A DNA stretch of 5,273 nucleotides from Psychrilyobacter sp. (GCA_023145315.1 JAGLEA010000201.1:1-5273); one strand, 5' to 3'; positions 1-5,273 are shown, counted from the stretch's first letter. Notes: a model not told the origin generated them from the sequence alone. Numbers and translations are program-made.

Positions 1-37
1 AAGCTGAGTCATTAAATGATTTATCCCCTAATCCACC
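1..37 (-). repeat. Near-identical block shared by the two bmp genes, copy 1
   Basis: This block matches 1173..1209 at 35 of 37 bases. Both copies encode GGLGDKSFNDSA in the same frame, and the two differences are silent third-position changes (TTT/TTC and GAC/GAT). Similarity falls off sharply on the linker side. The left side cannot be judged because the window ends there. Confidence 0.85.
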
Positions 38-175
38 AGGTGATAAGACAAGCCCTACTTTAAAGTTTTTAACGACATTTTCTTTAACCTCTTTAATTTT
101 TTCTTTTTTACTTTCTCCACATGCAGATAGTAGCATAGTTACCAGTACTGTAAATAATATCAATATTTTTTTCAT
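1..175 (-). CDS. BMP/PnrA-family nucleoside-binding lipoprotein, N-terminal part (runs off left edge)
   Basis: Only the first 58 codons are in the window. They encode a lipoprotein signal peptide (MKK, hydrophobic stretch at residues 4-16) with lipobox L-S-A-C and lipidated Cys19. A charged Lys/Glu-rich linker follows, and then the start of a periplasmic-binding fold with GLVLSPGGLGDKSFNDSA at about residues 41-58. That motif marks the BMP (Basic Membrane Protein, PnrA/TmpC) family, whose members capture purine nucleosides for an ABC importer. The ATG at 175 is supported by AAGGGGGAG at 178..186, although the spacing is short. It is a paralog of the complete gene at 322..1332 and has a longer linker after the Cys. 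The rest of the gene, and possibly permease and ATPase genes, would lie beyond the left edge. The family is secure; the ligand is inferred. Confidence 0.9.
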   Translation of the reverse strand, partial: MKKILILFTVLVTMLLSACGESKKEKIKEVKENVVKNFKVGLVLSPGGLGDKSFNDSA

Positions 176-203
176 TTCTCCCCCTTAATATAATTTAAAC
201 AAC

Positions 204-233
204 ATTTTAACATATATTAATAGTTCATTACAA
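204..233 (-). promoter_or_regulatory. Promoter of the downstream bmp gene (extended -10)
   Basis: Read on the minus strand, TTGTAA (233..228) is followed after 18 bases by TAAAAT (209..204). TGT directly precedes TAAAAT, giving an extended -10. The predicted start of transcription is near 197, about 22 bases before the ATG at 175. Together with the terminator just upstream, this argues that the second bmp gene is transcribed independently of the first. Confidence 0.6.
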
Positions 234-245
234 CCCCTATGTTTA

Positions 246-260
246 AAAAACAATGTTTTT
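246..260. promoter_or_regulatory. 7-1-7 inverted repeat upstream of the second bmp promoter
   Basis: AAAAACA-A-TGTTTTT is a perfect inverted repeat centred at 253, about 56 bases upstream of the predicted transcription start. It could be an operator, and its ACA...TGT core is shared with the dyad at 1389..1400. A/T runs make chance palindromes likely here, so this is a weak call. Confidence 0.2.
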
Positions 261-288
261 GTTCTTTAAAAGAATATCGTTTTAATTT

Positions 289-315
289 AAAAGAGCTAAC
301 CATATGGCTAGCTCT
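289..315 (-). terminator. Hairpin terminator after the complete bmp gene
   Basis: On the minus strand AGAGCTAGCC-ATAT-GGTTAGCTCT forms a 10-bp stem (one G-U pair) with a four-base loop, six bases after the TAA stop at 322..324. A short T run (289..292) follows. The stem is good but the T tract is short, so termination may be partial and some transcription could continue into the second bmp gene. Confidence 0.6.
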
Positions 316-321
316 AAAAAT

Positions 322-1332
322 TTATTTTAATTCTGATATCTTTTTTGCAATATCAATCTTACCAGAGATTATATCTTTTTTTATCTCCGCTATTTTTTGT
401 AATTTATCACCACTAATTTGATCTTTTGTATATTGATAATCTGTTAGGCCCACTCCGTTATTAGATAAGTTAAATTCTGATATTCCTGGAGTAAATCCTT
501 TTTCTTTAGTTTCTTTTATAACAGTAAATGTAGCTTGATCTACTTTTTTAAGCATCGAAGTTAATACAGTTCCCGGAACTACACCATCTTGATTAGAGTC
601 TACACCTATTGCATATATCCCTCTTTCCTTAGCTGATTCAAAAACTCCTAACCCTGATCCTGCTGCTGCATGGAAGACTATATCAGCCTTACTGTCGATC
701 ATAGATAATGCTACCTCTTTTCCCTTTGCTGGGTCATTGAAAGGGCTTGATCCACCTATATATGATTTAAATACTTTTATTGATGGATTAATATATTTTG
801 CTCCCGCCATATAACCGTTTCCAAATTTATTAATCAATGGAAGATCCATTCCACCAATAAATCCTATTGTATTACTTTTTGTCATCATTGCTGCCAATGC
901 CCCTGCTAAAAAAGAACCTTCAGATTCATTAAATGAAACACTTTTAACATTTGGCCTATCTACACTTTGATCTATTAAAGCAAAATGAGAATCTGGATAC
1001 TCTTCTGAAACTTTTGTTATTGAATCCGTCATTTGAAACCCTATTCCTATTATTAGATCATAATCTGATTCTGCAAATTGTCTCAAAAAATCATCAAATT
1101 CTGAAACACTTGCTGGCTCTACGTACTTTATTTCTACTCCTAATTTTGCTTCTGCTTCTTTTAATCCTGCATAAGCTGAATCATTGAATGATTTATCCCC
1201 TAATCCACCTGTAGATGTTACTAATCCTATTTTTAATTTACCATTATCTTTCACCGTTTCTTCTGATTTACTTCCACATGCTGTTAGTAGTAAAGCCATC
1301 ATTATAATCATTAATCCCATTATTTTTCTCAT
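322..1332 (-). CDS. BMP/PnrA-family nucleoside-binding lipoprotein (ABC importer component)
   Basis: A 336-residue substrate-binding lipoprotein of the BMP family (Treponema PnrA/TmpC type), which delivers purine nucleosides to an ABC permease at the cell envelope. The signal peptide (residues 1-18) ends in lipobox L-T-A-C with Cys19 as lipid anchor. A binding-protein fold follows: GLVTSTGGLGDKSFND (36-51), FNESEGSFLAG (134-144), HAAAGSGLGVF (221-231) and GVDSNQDG (243-250). In this family a Phe stacks on the base and acidic residues hold the ribose; F49 and D245 are candidates by motif position. The length is normal for the family. An in-frame GTG at 1341 would add three residues, but its G is the last base of the ribosome binding site, so the ATG at 1332 is the likely start. 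No permease or ATPase gene is visible here. The ligand is inferred from family. Confidence 0.93.
   Translation of the reverse strand: MRKIMGLMIIMMALLLTACGSKSEETVKDNGKLKIGLVTSTGGLGDKSFNDSAYAGLKEAEAKLGVEIKYVEPASVSEFDDFLRQFAESDYDLIIGIGFQMTDSITKVSEEYPDSHFALIDQSVDRPNVKSVSFNESEGSFLAGALAAMMTKSNTIGFIGGMDLPLINKFGNGYMAGAKYINPSIKVFKSYIGGSSPFNDPAKGKEVALSMIDSKADIVFHAAAGSGLGVFESAKERGIYAIGVDSNQDGVVPGTVLTSMLKKVDQATFTVIKETKEKGFTPGISEFNLSNNGVGLTDYQYTKDQISGDKLQKIAEIKKDIISGKIDIAKKISELK
1173..1209 (-). repeat. Near-identical block shared by the two bmp genes, copy 2
   Basis: Counterpart of 1..37, offset by 1172 bases and in the same orientation. It encodes the ligand-site motif GGLGDKSFNDSA of the complete paralog. 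Direct repeats of this length could support recombination between the two genes. Confidence 0.85.
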
Positions 1333-1340
1333 TTTTATCA

Positions 1341-1348
1341 CTCCTTTT
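1341..1348 (-). promoter_or_regulatory. Ribosome binding site that decides the bmp start
   Basis: AAAAGGAG lies eight bases upstream of the ATG at 1332..1330, which is optimal spacing. The alternative in-frame GTG (1341..1339) overlaps the GGAG itself and could not be served by it, so the shorter protein is preferred. Confidence 0.8.
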
Positions 1349-1359
1349 AAATTTTAAAT

Positions 1360-1388
1360 ATTATACACTTAATCTAAAAGTAAAAACA
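1360..1388 (-). promoter_or_regulatory. Promoter of the complete bmp gene (perfect -10, weak -35)
   Basis: TATAAT sits at 1365..1360 on the minus strand, with predicted transcription start near 1353 and a leader of about 20 bases. With a 17-base spacer the -35 hexamer is TGTTTT (1388..1383), a poor match to TTGACA. A perfect dyad abuts it upstream (1389..1400). A strong -10 with a weak -35 next to a palindrome is typical of activator-dependent promoters. Confidence 0.6.
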
Positions 1389-1400
1389 GGACATTTGTCC
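1389..1400. promoter_or_regulatory. Candidate activator-binding dyad GGACATTTGTCC
   Basis: GGACA-TT-TGTCC is a perfect 5-2-5 inverted repeat and an unusually GC-bearing patch in this AT-rich gap. Its centre (1394.5) falls at about -41.5 from the predicted start, the classical class II activator position. I do not recognise the motif as that of a known regulator. A second palindrome, AAGGCCTT, lies at 1406..1413, 15 bases further upstream centre to centre. Confidence 0.4.
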
Positions 1401-1434
1401 AAATCAAGGCCTTTAGAGAATAACCTGTGAAAAC

Positions 1435-1467
1435 AAAAAAAAAGAAGATTAGTTTTACTAATCTTCT
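1435..1467 (-). terminator. Intrinsic terminator of the XRE-type regulator gene
   Basis: On the minus strand AGAAGATTAGT-AAA-ACTAATCTTCT forms a perfect 11-bp stem with a three-base loop, followed by eight T (1442..1435). It begins 9 bases after the TAA stop at 1477..1479. This is the clearest terminator in the window and isolates the regulator from the bmp promoter downstream. Confidence 0.92.
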
Positions 1468-1476
1468 AATATCTAT

Positions 1477-1686
1477 TTATCTTATTTTATCTACTATAAC
1501 AATCTCTTTATCCATAGCGTTTAAAAGATTTTGTACAAATTTTAATCTTGGATCAATTGCACCTATTTCAAATCTTCCTACTGCTGATGTATGTTTACCT
1601 AATTTTTCACCCAATTCTCTTTGAGTAACACCATTTTGTTTTCTGTATGTTCTACATTCTTCAATTAACTTGTCTCTTAAATCCAT
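1477..1686 (-). CDS. Small XRE-family helix-turn-helix DNA-binding protein
   Basis: A 69-residue protein that is almost entirely one XRE/Cro-type helix-turn-helix domain. The core is at about residues 19-41 (VTQRELGEKLGKHTSAVGRFE), with the usual TQxELGxxLG first helices and a SAVGRFE recognition-helix segment. FVQNLLNAMDKEIVIV follows as the terminal helix and strand, much as in HipB-like and Cro-like proteins. There is no ligand-binding or oligomerisation domain beyond this, so it probably binds DNA as a small dimer. The ATG at 1686 is served by AGGAGG at 1697..1702 with a slightly long 10-base spacer. The gene has its own promoter and terminator. No toxin or kinase partner sits beside it, so a toxin-antitoxin role is not supported. 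The target is unknown; autoregulation or control of the neighbouring bmp gene is only a guess from position. Confidence 0.85.
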   Translation of the reverse strand: MDLRDKLIEECRTYRKQNGVTQRELGEKLGKHTSAVGRFEIGAIDPRLKFVQNLLNAMDKEIVIVDKIR

Positions 1687-1773
1687 TTTTTCATTTCCTC
1701 CTAATCTTTAATTTATATGATTTAAAAATTATTAATATATTCTATGTAAATGACTAATAATTAACTACTAATT

Positions 1774-1802
1774 ATAATAACATATAAGAGTAATAAAATC
1801 AA
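1774..1802 (-). promoter_or_regulatory. Promoter of the XRE-type regulator gene (extended -10)
   Basis: TTGATT (1802..1797) is followed after 17 bases by TATTAT (1779..1774), with TGT immediately before it as an extended -10. Transcription would start near 1767 and leave a leader of about 80 bases. That leader contains two ACTAAT copies (plus-strand 1753..1758 and 1767..1772) 14 bases apart that straddle the start region, a possible self-repression site. Confidence 0.6.
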
Positions 1803-1821
1803 TGTTTTATTTAAATATCAG

Positions 1822-1844
1822 AAGAAAAGTTAAGTTTTACTTAA
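1822..1844 (-). terminator. Possible weak terminator of the tmcAL-transporter operon
   Basis: TTAAGT-AAA-ACTTAA forms a 6-bp stem with a three-base loop that overlaps the transporter stop codon, followed on the minus strand by CTTTTCTTC. The stem is short, AT-rich and partly inside the gene, and the T tract is interrupted, so termination here may be inefficient. Confidence 0.35.
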
Positions 1845-3187
1845 TTTTCTATTTTCTCTGGTTTTTCCTTATATAGAGAGTAAAAAACAAATGAAATAAT
1901 GAAAGATATAGTAGAAAATATAGTTGTTAAATATATACCACTTTTTTCAACTCCTTGTGGCTTTGTTGTTAAAGCTTCTACTAAACTTCCAGAACCAGCT
2001 ACTAACATTACAGGTAAAGTTGCTATAGATACTAAAAACGCCATCTTCAAGAAAAATCCTTGTATTCCAAAACATATTCCTTCTACTTGAGTACCTTTTT
2101 CCTTACTTAATCTCGCCCCAATTTCGCTTAACATAGCCGGAGGATAGATAAATGCCGCTCCTGCAATAGGTACTCCTATTACACCAAATATAAGAAACCC
2201 ATATTTTGCATCTATACCACGACCTAGAAAATTTAAAGCTACAGAAGATATAGCTAATATCACTAATGACACTAATAGTGGCTTTTTATATCCTATTTTT
2301 TTACACAATCTGTTTGTTGGATAGAAAAATAATGCTGCCATTCCAAATAAGACTGCTGAAGCTATGGTTATCTCTGCCTTTCCTAATCCCATTATATCTT
2401 CTACAAAATAGTTCATTGTCCCACGTAAGTTATTAAAACCTATAAAGAAAAAGAGTAATCCAAATAGGTAGTATAAGAACCCTTTATCACTAAAAATTAT
2501 TTTCAATGAACTTTTTAACGATTCTGTAGATTTTCTACCATGAGATAATTTTTTTTCAGGAACTCCAAATATAGTTATTAATGCTGGTATTATTGAAAAA
2601 ATAGCTAATACAGTAACCATTCCACGAACACCTTTTTGCGTATCTCCTTGGCCTAACACAGAGATTAAAATTCCAGGTGCTATCATAGCTACAGCAGTAT
2701 AAAGTAATCTAAATACAGATTGCCATGTAGCTAAGTTTAACCTATCCTCTTTAGTTTTTCCGATTTCAGGAATCAAAGCATTATAGGGTGCTCCTACTAT
2801 AGTATAAAAAACAAAGAATATTGATCCTACACTAGCTAAGTATATAAATGACATCCACTCATTTCCTATAACTGGATAGAAAAATGCAATTGTTGCTAGA
2901 GCTAATGGAATACTTCCAGCTGCTATAAATGGTATTCGACGTCCCCATCTTGTCTCAGTTCTATCTGACCAATATCCAACTAATGGATCTGTAATCATAT
3001 CAACAAATCTAGATACTATTAATGCCAAAGATATAAATATTGGTGCCATTATTGGTGTCAATCCTGAATTTTCAGGTGGAAGATAATAATATAACACCCA
3101 TTGTGCAAATATTTGATCCACTATAGCATAACTTACTCCTACACCATAAAACAATTGATATTTTAAACTTAAACTTTCTTTTTTCAA
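1841..3187 (-). CDS. MFS sugar:cation symporter of the GPH (MelB-like) family
   Basis: A 448-residue inner-membrane transporter with about twelve hydrophobic segments, the usual length for glycoside-pentoside-hexuronide:cation symporters. The family signature is at residues 60-84: R60, D63, D67-P68, then GYWSDRT and WGRR. D63 and D67 align with the cation-site Asp55 and Asp59 of MelB. The second signature, YTIVGAPYNALIPEI (128-142), aligns with MelB YTIMDIPFWSL; MelB Asp124 is replaced by Gly132, so the cation site or substrate probably differs from melibiose/Na+. A charged cytoplasmic loop (about 209-230) separates the two halves. The start is TTG (3187..3185), seven bases after AGGAGG and directly abutting the tmcAL stop, so it is probably translationally coupled. 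The substrate cannot be told: no glycosidase lies alongside. Confidence 0.88.
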   Translation of the reverse strand: MKKESLSLKYQLFYGVGVSYAIVDQIFAQWVLYYYLPPENSGLTPIMAPIFISLALIVSRFVDMITDPLVGYWSDRTETRWGRRIPFIAAGSIPLALATIAFFYPVIGNEWMSFIYLASVGSIFFVFYTIVGAPYNALIPEIGKTKEDRLNLATWQSVFRLLYTAVAMIAPGILISVLGQGDTQKGVRGMVTVLAIFSIIPALITIFGVPEKKLSHGRKSTESLKSSLKIIFSDKGFLYYLFGLLFFFIGFNNLRGTMNYFVEDIMGLGKAEITIASAVLFGMAALFFYPTNRLCKKIGYKKPLLVSLVILAISSVALNFLGRGIDAKYGFLIFGVIGVPIAGAAFIYPPAMLSEIGARLSKEKGTQVEGICFGIQGFFLKMAFLVSIATLPVMLVAGSGSLVEALTTKPQGVEKSGIYLTTIFSTISFIISFVFYSLYKEKPEKIEN

Positions 3188-4354
3188 TTAATTTCCTCCT
3201 TTTATTATGGGAAAACTTCTTTCTTCATAATTATTTATAATACTATATATTCTATCACATTTTATTTCAAAGTCTAATAACTTTTTCTCCTCGATATTTA
3301 AATTCGTTGTAACATTTTTTAATCCCGATAAAATTTTAATTTTTAAATTTTCTTTATTTTCTTTTAGATATCTTGCTCCTACACTTGAAAACCCTAAAAC
3401 TTTAGTATATGAAATTCCACATTTTAAAGAATTTATTAAGTTTTTGTCTATCTTAAGTAGAATATGAATTAAAACTCTTTGCATCCTTCCATTAGTATAT
3501 CGTCGTGTCATCAGGTTCTCATAAAAAGTTTTAAAATCATTATATTTATAAGCCATCTTGTAGATTCGATTCTCTAACCCACCTTCCATGTCTGAAATAT
3601 TTTTTAATTCTTTTGTATTGTTTAGTATTTCATATCTAATTAGAGGATAAAATTCTTCTAAATATGTAGGGATTCCTAACAAGTCAAAACTTTCAACAGG
3701 TACAACTTCTTTTATAGACTCTATATTTTTTTCTTTTATCATAGCTCTAATTGCTGTGGCACTAGCAAATTCTTCTACTTGCTGTTTCTCGTAATATCCT
3801 ACAGATTTTCTGCCTATAACTTTAGGTAGTATTTTAGAGTTTAATTTTTTTATATTTTTTATATATTCTAGCCCCAAAACATCATTAGGTTTCAGAGGAA
3901 CTCTTACTCCTAAAACTTCTTTTAATACATTATTCATAGCATTTGGGTAAGATATTCCACTATCCATCTCTTTTTTTATTTTTTCATCTAATATTTCTTT
4001 TTTTTCTAATTGGAGTTTTGCTATCTCTTCTAGCATCTCAACATTTGAAGATTCAGATCCAAAAATTAATTCTTCCACTCCTAATTTATCTAGTATATCT
4101 ACTCCACCAAAAGCAAATCCTTCGGCTGATTGTGTGGAGAAAAACACTGGTAACTCGACCACTATATCTACTCCATTTTCAATAGCCATCTCTGCTCTTA
4201 TCCACTTATCATATATTCCTGGTTCTCCTCTCTGCAAAAAATTCCCACTCATTATAGCAATCACTAAATCTCCTGATTCTTTTGCCTTCTCTAAATGAAG
4301 TTTATGACCATTATGAAATGGGTTATATTCTACTATTATTCCTACTGCTTTCAT
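3188..4354 (-). CDS. tmcAL: tRNA(Met) cytidine acetate ligase
   Basis: A 388-residue protein of the TmcAL (formerly YlbM, DUF795) family. Family members use ATP and free acetate to make N4-acetylcytidine at the wobble base C34 of elongator tRNA-Met, which sharpens AUG decoding. The N-terminal nucleotidyltransferase fold opens with GIIVEYNPFHNGH, carrying the HxGH motif (H14, H17). It continues with MSGNFLQRGEP (35-45), the KWxR segment (K50-R53), the PNxxLGxEYxK segment (156-166) and SATAIR (198-203), all family hallmarks. The C-terminal part (about 230-388) is the less conserved tRNA-binding region. It is slightly shorter than the roughly 415-residue Bacillus protein. The ATG at 4354 has AAAAAGGAG six bases upstream. 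It is the first gene of a two-gene operon with a transporter and diverges from coaX. No truncation is visible. Confidence 0.92.
   Translation of the reverse strand: MKAVGIIVEYNPFHNGHKLHLEKAKESGDLVIAIMSGNFLQRGEPGIYDKWIRAEMAIENGVDIVVELPVFFSTQSAEGFAFGGVDILDKLGVEELIFGSESSNVEMLEEIAKLQLEKKEILDEKIKKEMDSGISYPNAMNNVLKEVLGVRVPLKPNDVLGLEYIKNIKKLNSKILPKVIGRKSVGYYEKQQVEEFASATAIRAMIKEKNIESIKEVVPVESFDLLGIPTYLEEFYPLIRYEILNNTKELKNISDMEGGLENRIYKMAYKYNDFKTFYENLMTRRYTNGRMQRVLIHILLKIDKNLINSLKCGISYTKVLGFSSVGARYLKENKENLKIKILSGLKNVTTNLNIEEKKLLDFEIKCDRIYSIINNYEERSFPIIKGGN
3195..3200 (-). promoter_or_regulatory. Ribosome binding site for the TTG-started transporter
   Basis: AGGAGG lies inside the last codons of tmcAL, where it encodes the Gly-Gly before the terminal Asn. 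It is seven bases from the TTG at 3187. The perfect site and spacing are the reason for accepting a TTG start. Confidence 0.8.
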
Positions 4355-4405
4355 ATCTTTCTCCTTTTTGCTTTTCTCTTTGATCTATTTTTTCACTTTT
4401 TTAAA

Positions 4406-4434
4406 TTGAAGATATTAAGATTATAATATATAAT
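4406..4434 (+). promoter_or_regulatory. Promoter of coaX
   Basis: TTGAAG (4406..4411), a 17-base spacer and a perfect TATAAT (4429..4434) give a predicted start near 4441 and a leader of about 29 bases. It overlaps the opposing tmcAL promoter, whose -10 lies inside this spacer. Confidence 0.75.
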
Positions 4435-4448
4435 GAAGTATAATTAAA
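4420..4448 (-). promoter_or_regulatory. Likely promoter of the tmcAL-transporter operon
   Basis: On the minus strand a perfect TATAAT lies at 4425..4420, with TTTAAT (4448..4443) 17 bases upstream as a weak -35. The predicted start is near 4413, with a leader of about 59 bases. The region is so AT-rich that the exact hexamers are uncertain, but no better candidate was found in the gap. Confidence 0.4.
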
Positions 4449-4469
4449 ATTATATTTAGGAGGTCTACC

Positions 4470-5237
4470 ATGCTAATAGCTTTTGATATAGGAAATACTC
4501 ACATTGTTACTGGTATTTTGGATGAAAAAGGAAACTTAATAACTAGTTTTAGAATTGCAACTAGCGATAATATTACTGAAGATGAACTTTTTTCATATCT
4601 AAAAAATATTACTGATTTTAAAAAAATAGAGTTAACAAATATACAAGGTGTCATTGTTTCTTCAGTTGTTCCAGGATTAATAAGAATTTGTGAATATTTA
4701 GCAAAAAAATATTTTAACCTAACTCCATTAGTCGTTAATCTAGGTTTAAAACTACCATTTACATTTAATAAAAATTTAAATAATTCAGGTTTTGGTGCTG
4801 ATAGAATTATTGATATTGTACAAGGTTTAAAAATGTATCCTAATAAAGATCTCGTTGTCTTTGATTTTGGAACTGCTACTACATATGAAATTTTAATAGA
4901 CAAAATATATGTAGGAGGAGGAATTTTACCAGGTATCAATATGTCGATCAACTCTCTATTTGGTAACACAGCACAACTTCCAAAAGTTAAGTTTGAAAAC
5001 CCATATACTATTGCAGGAAGAAACACTGTAGAGCAAATACAAGCTGGAATTTTCTATGGATACACCGGTCAAATAAAAGAAATTATTCGAAAAATAAAAG
5101 AACTCTATCCAGATACCTACGTTATCGCTACTGGTGGATTAGGTCAAATTATAAGCCGTGAAGTTAATGCTATTGACAGCTACCTTCCTAACTTAAGTAT
5201 CGAAGGGATGTATTCTATCTGGCTAGAAAATAAATAG
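4470..5237 (+). CDS. coaX: Type III pantothenate kinase
   Basis: A 255-residue cytoplasmic enzyme, the normal length for CoaX, which phosphorylates pantothenate with ATP in the first step of coenzyme A synthesis. It has the ASKHA-fold motifs in order: DIGNTH (6-11, phosphate loop with Asp6), SSVVPG (64-69), GADR (109-112, with Asp111), DFGTATT (132-138), GGGILPG (149-155) and ATGGLG (220-225). Known type III enzymes need a monovalent cation, have weak ATP affinity and, unlike type I, are not inhibited by CoA. The ATG is preceded by AGGAGG (4458..4463) with a six-base spacer. It is transcribed away from tmcAL, and no other CoA-pathway gene is visible. All key motifs are intact, so it should be active. 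Confidence 0.96.
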   Translation: MLIAFDIGNTHIVTGILDEKGNLITSFRIATSDNITEDELFSYLKNITDFKKIELTNIQGVIVSSVVPGLIRICEYLAKKYFNLTPLVVNLGLKLPFTFNKNLNNSGFGADRIIDIVQGLKMYPNKDLVVFDFGTATTYEILIDKIYVGGGILPGINMSINSLFGNTAQLPKVKFENPYTIAGRNTVEQIQAGIFYGYTGQIKEIIRKIKELYPDTYVIATGGLGQIISREVNAIDSYLPNLSIEGMYSIWLENK

Positions 5238-5248
5238 ATATCTATATT

Positions 5249-5271
5249 AAGTTCTTTACATAACTTTTTTT
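5249..5271 (+). terminator. Possible weak terminator after coaX
   Basis: AAGTT and AACTT form a 5-bp stem around an 8-base loop, followed by a T run up to 5271, 11 bases after the coaX stop. The stem is short and the window ends two bases later, so this is only a candidate. Confidence 0.25.
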
Positions 5272-5273
5272 CC

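Noticed and set aside
176..321. Small RNA or purine riboswitch between the two bmp genes
   Set aside because: The predicted leader of the downstream gene is only about 22 bases, too short for a riboswitch. The rest is explained by a terminator and a promoter.
239..421. 60-codon plus-strand open frame
   Set aside because: It overlaps the bmp terminator and the 3' end of the bmp gene on the other strand, has no ribosome binding site, and shows low-complexity Phe/Ile composition.
951..1187. 78-codon plus-strand open frame
   Set aside because: It lies wholly inside the bmp gene on the opposite strand and its Leu-rich translation is the reverse of an AT-rich coding frame.
1386..1428. Larger hairpin or riboswitch formed by ACAGG (1386..1390) and CCTGT (1424..1428) around the dyads
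   Set aside because: The stem is only 5 bp around a 33-base interior and lies upstream of the predicted bmp start, so it is not in the bmp leader. DNA-level operator dyads explain the palindromes better.
1427..1624. 65-codon plus-strand open frame starting MKTKKKK
   Set aside because: It runs antisense through the regulator's terminator and coding region; the Lys run is only the reverse of the terminator T tract.
1477..1686. Antitoxin of a toxin-antitoxin pair
   Set aside because: The protein resembles HipB-type antitoxins, but both neighbours are accounted for, the unit has its own promoter and terminator, and no toxin-like frame lies nearby.
4499..5026. 175-codon minus-strand open frame inside coaX
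   Set aside because: It is antisense to an intact coaX with all motifs, has no ribosome binding site, and shows no recognisable domain.

Overview
This is an AT-rich window (roughly 30% GC by eye) with strong AGGAGG-type ribosome binding sites, short intergenic gaps, many AGA and ATA codons and clear sigma70-type promoters. Together with the gene set, this suggests a low-GC anaerobe of the Fusobacteriota (Fusobacterium/Cetobacterium type) or, less likely, the Clostridia. That placement is inference, since no rRNA or other phylogenetic marker is present.

Layout. From the left edge to about 1.4 kb, on the minus strand, lie two tandem genes for BMP/PnrA-family lipoproteins, the substrate-binding components of nucleoside ABC transporters. 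The upstream copy (322..1332) is complete. The downstream copy runs off the left edge and only its first 58 codons are visible. A hairpin terminator and a separate extended -10 promoter lie between them, so they look like separately transcribed paralogs. The complete copy has a perfect TATAAT, a poor -35, and a perfect 12-bp dyad centred at about -41.5, the layout of an activator-dependent promoter.

From 1.43 to 1.80 kb is a self-contained unit for a 69-residue XRE-type helix-turn-helix protein, with its own promoter and a textbook intrinsic terminator. From 1.83 to 4.45 kb is a two-gene minus-strand operon: tmcAL (tRNA-Met cytidine acetate ligase), followed with no spacer by a TTG-started sugar:cation symporter of the GPH/MelB family. 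Diverging from it, on the plus strand at 4470..5237, is coaX (type III pantothenate kinase, first step of CoA synthesis). The promoters of the two divergent units interleave in the 115-bp gap.

Functionally this is mostly housekeeping (CoA synthesis, wobble-base acetylation) plus nutrient uptake (nucleosides, probably a glycoside) with a small orphan regulator. I see no CRISPR array, mobile element, phage gene, toxin-antitoxin pair, tRNA or rRNA, and no convincing undescribed system. The best leads are regulatory: the bmp promoter dyad, the overlapping coaX/tmcAL promoters, and the coupling of the TTG-started transporter to tmcAL. No gene-free stretch exceeds 300 bases.
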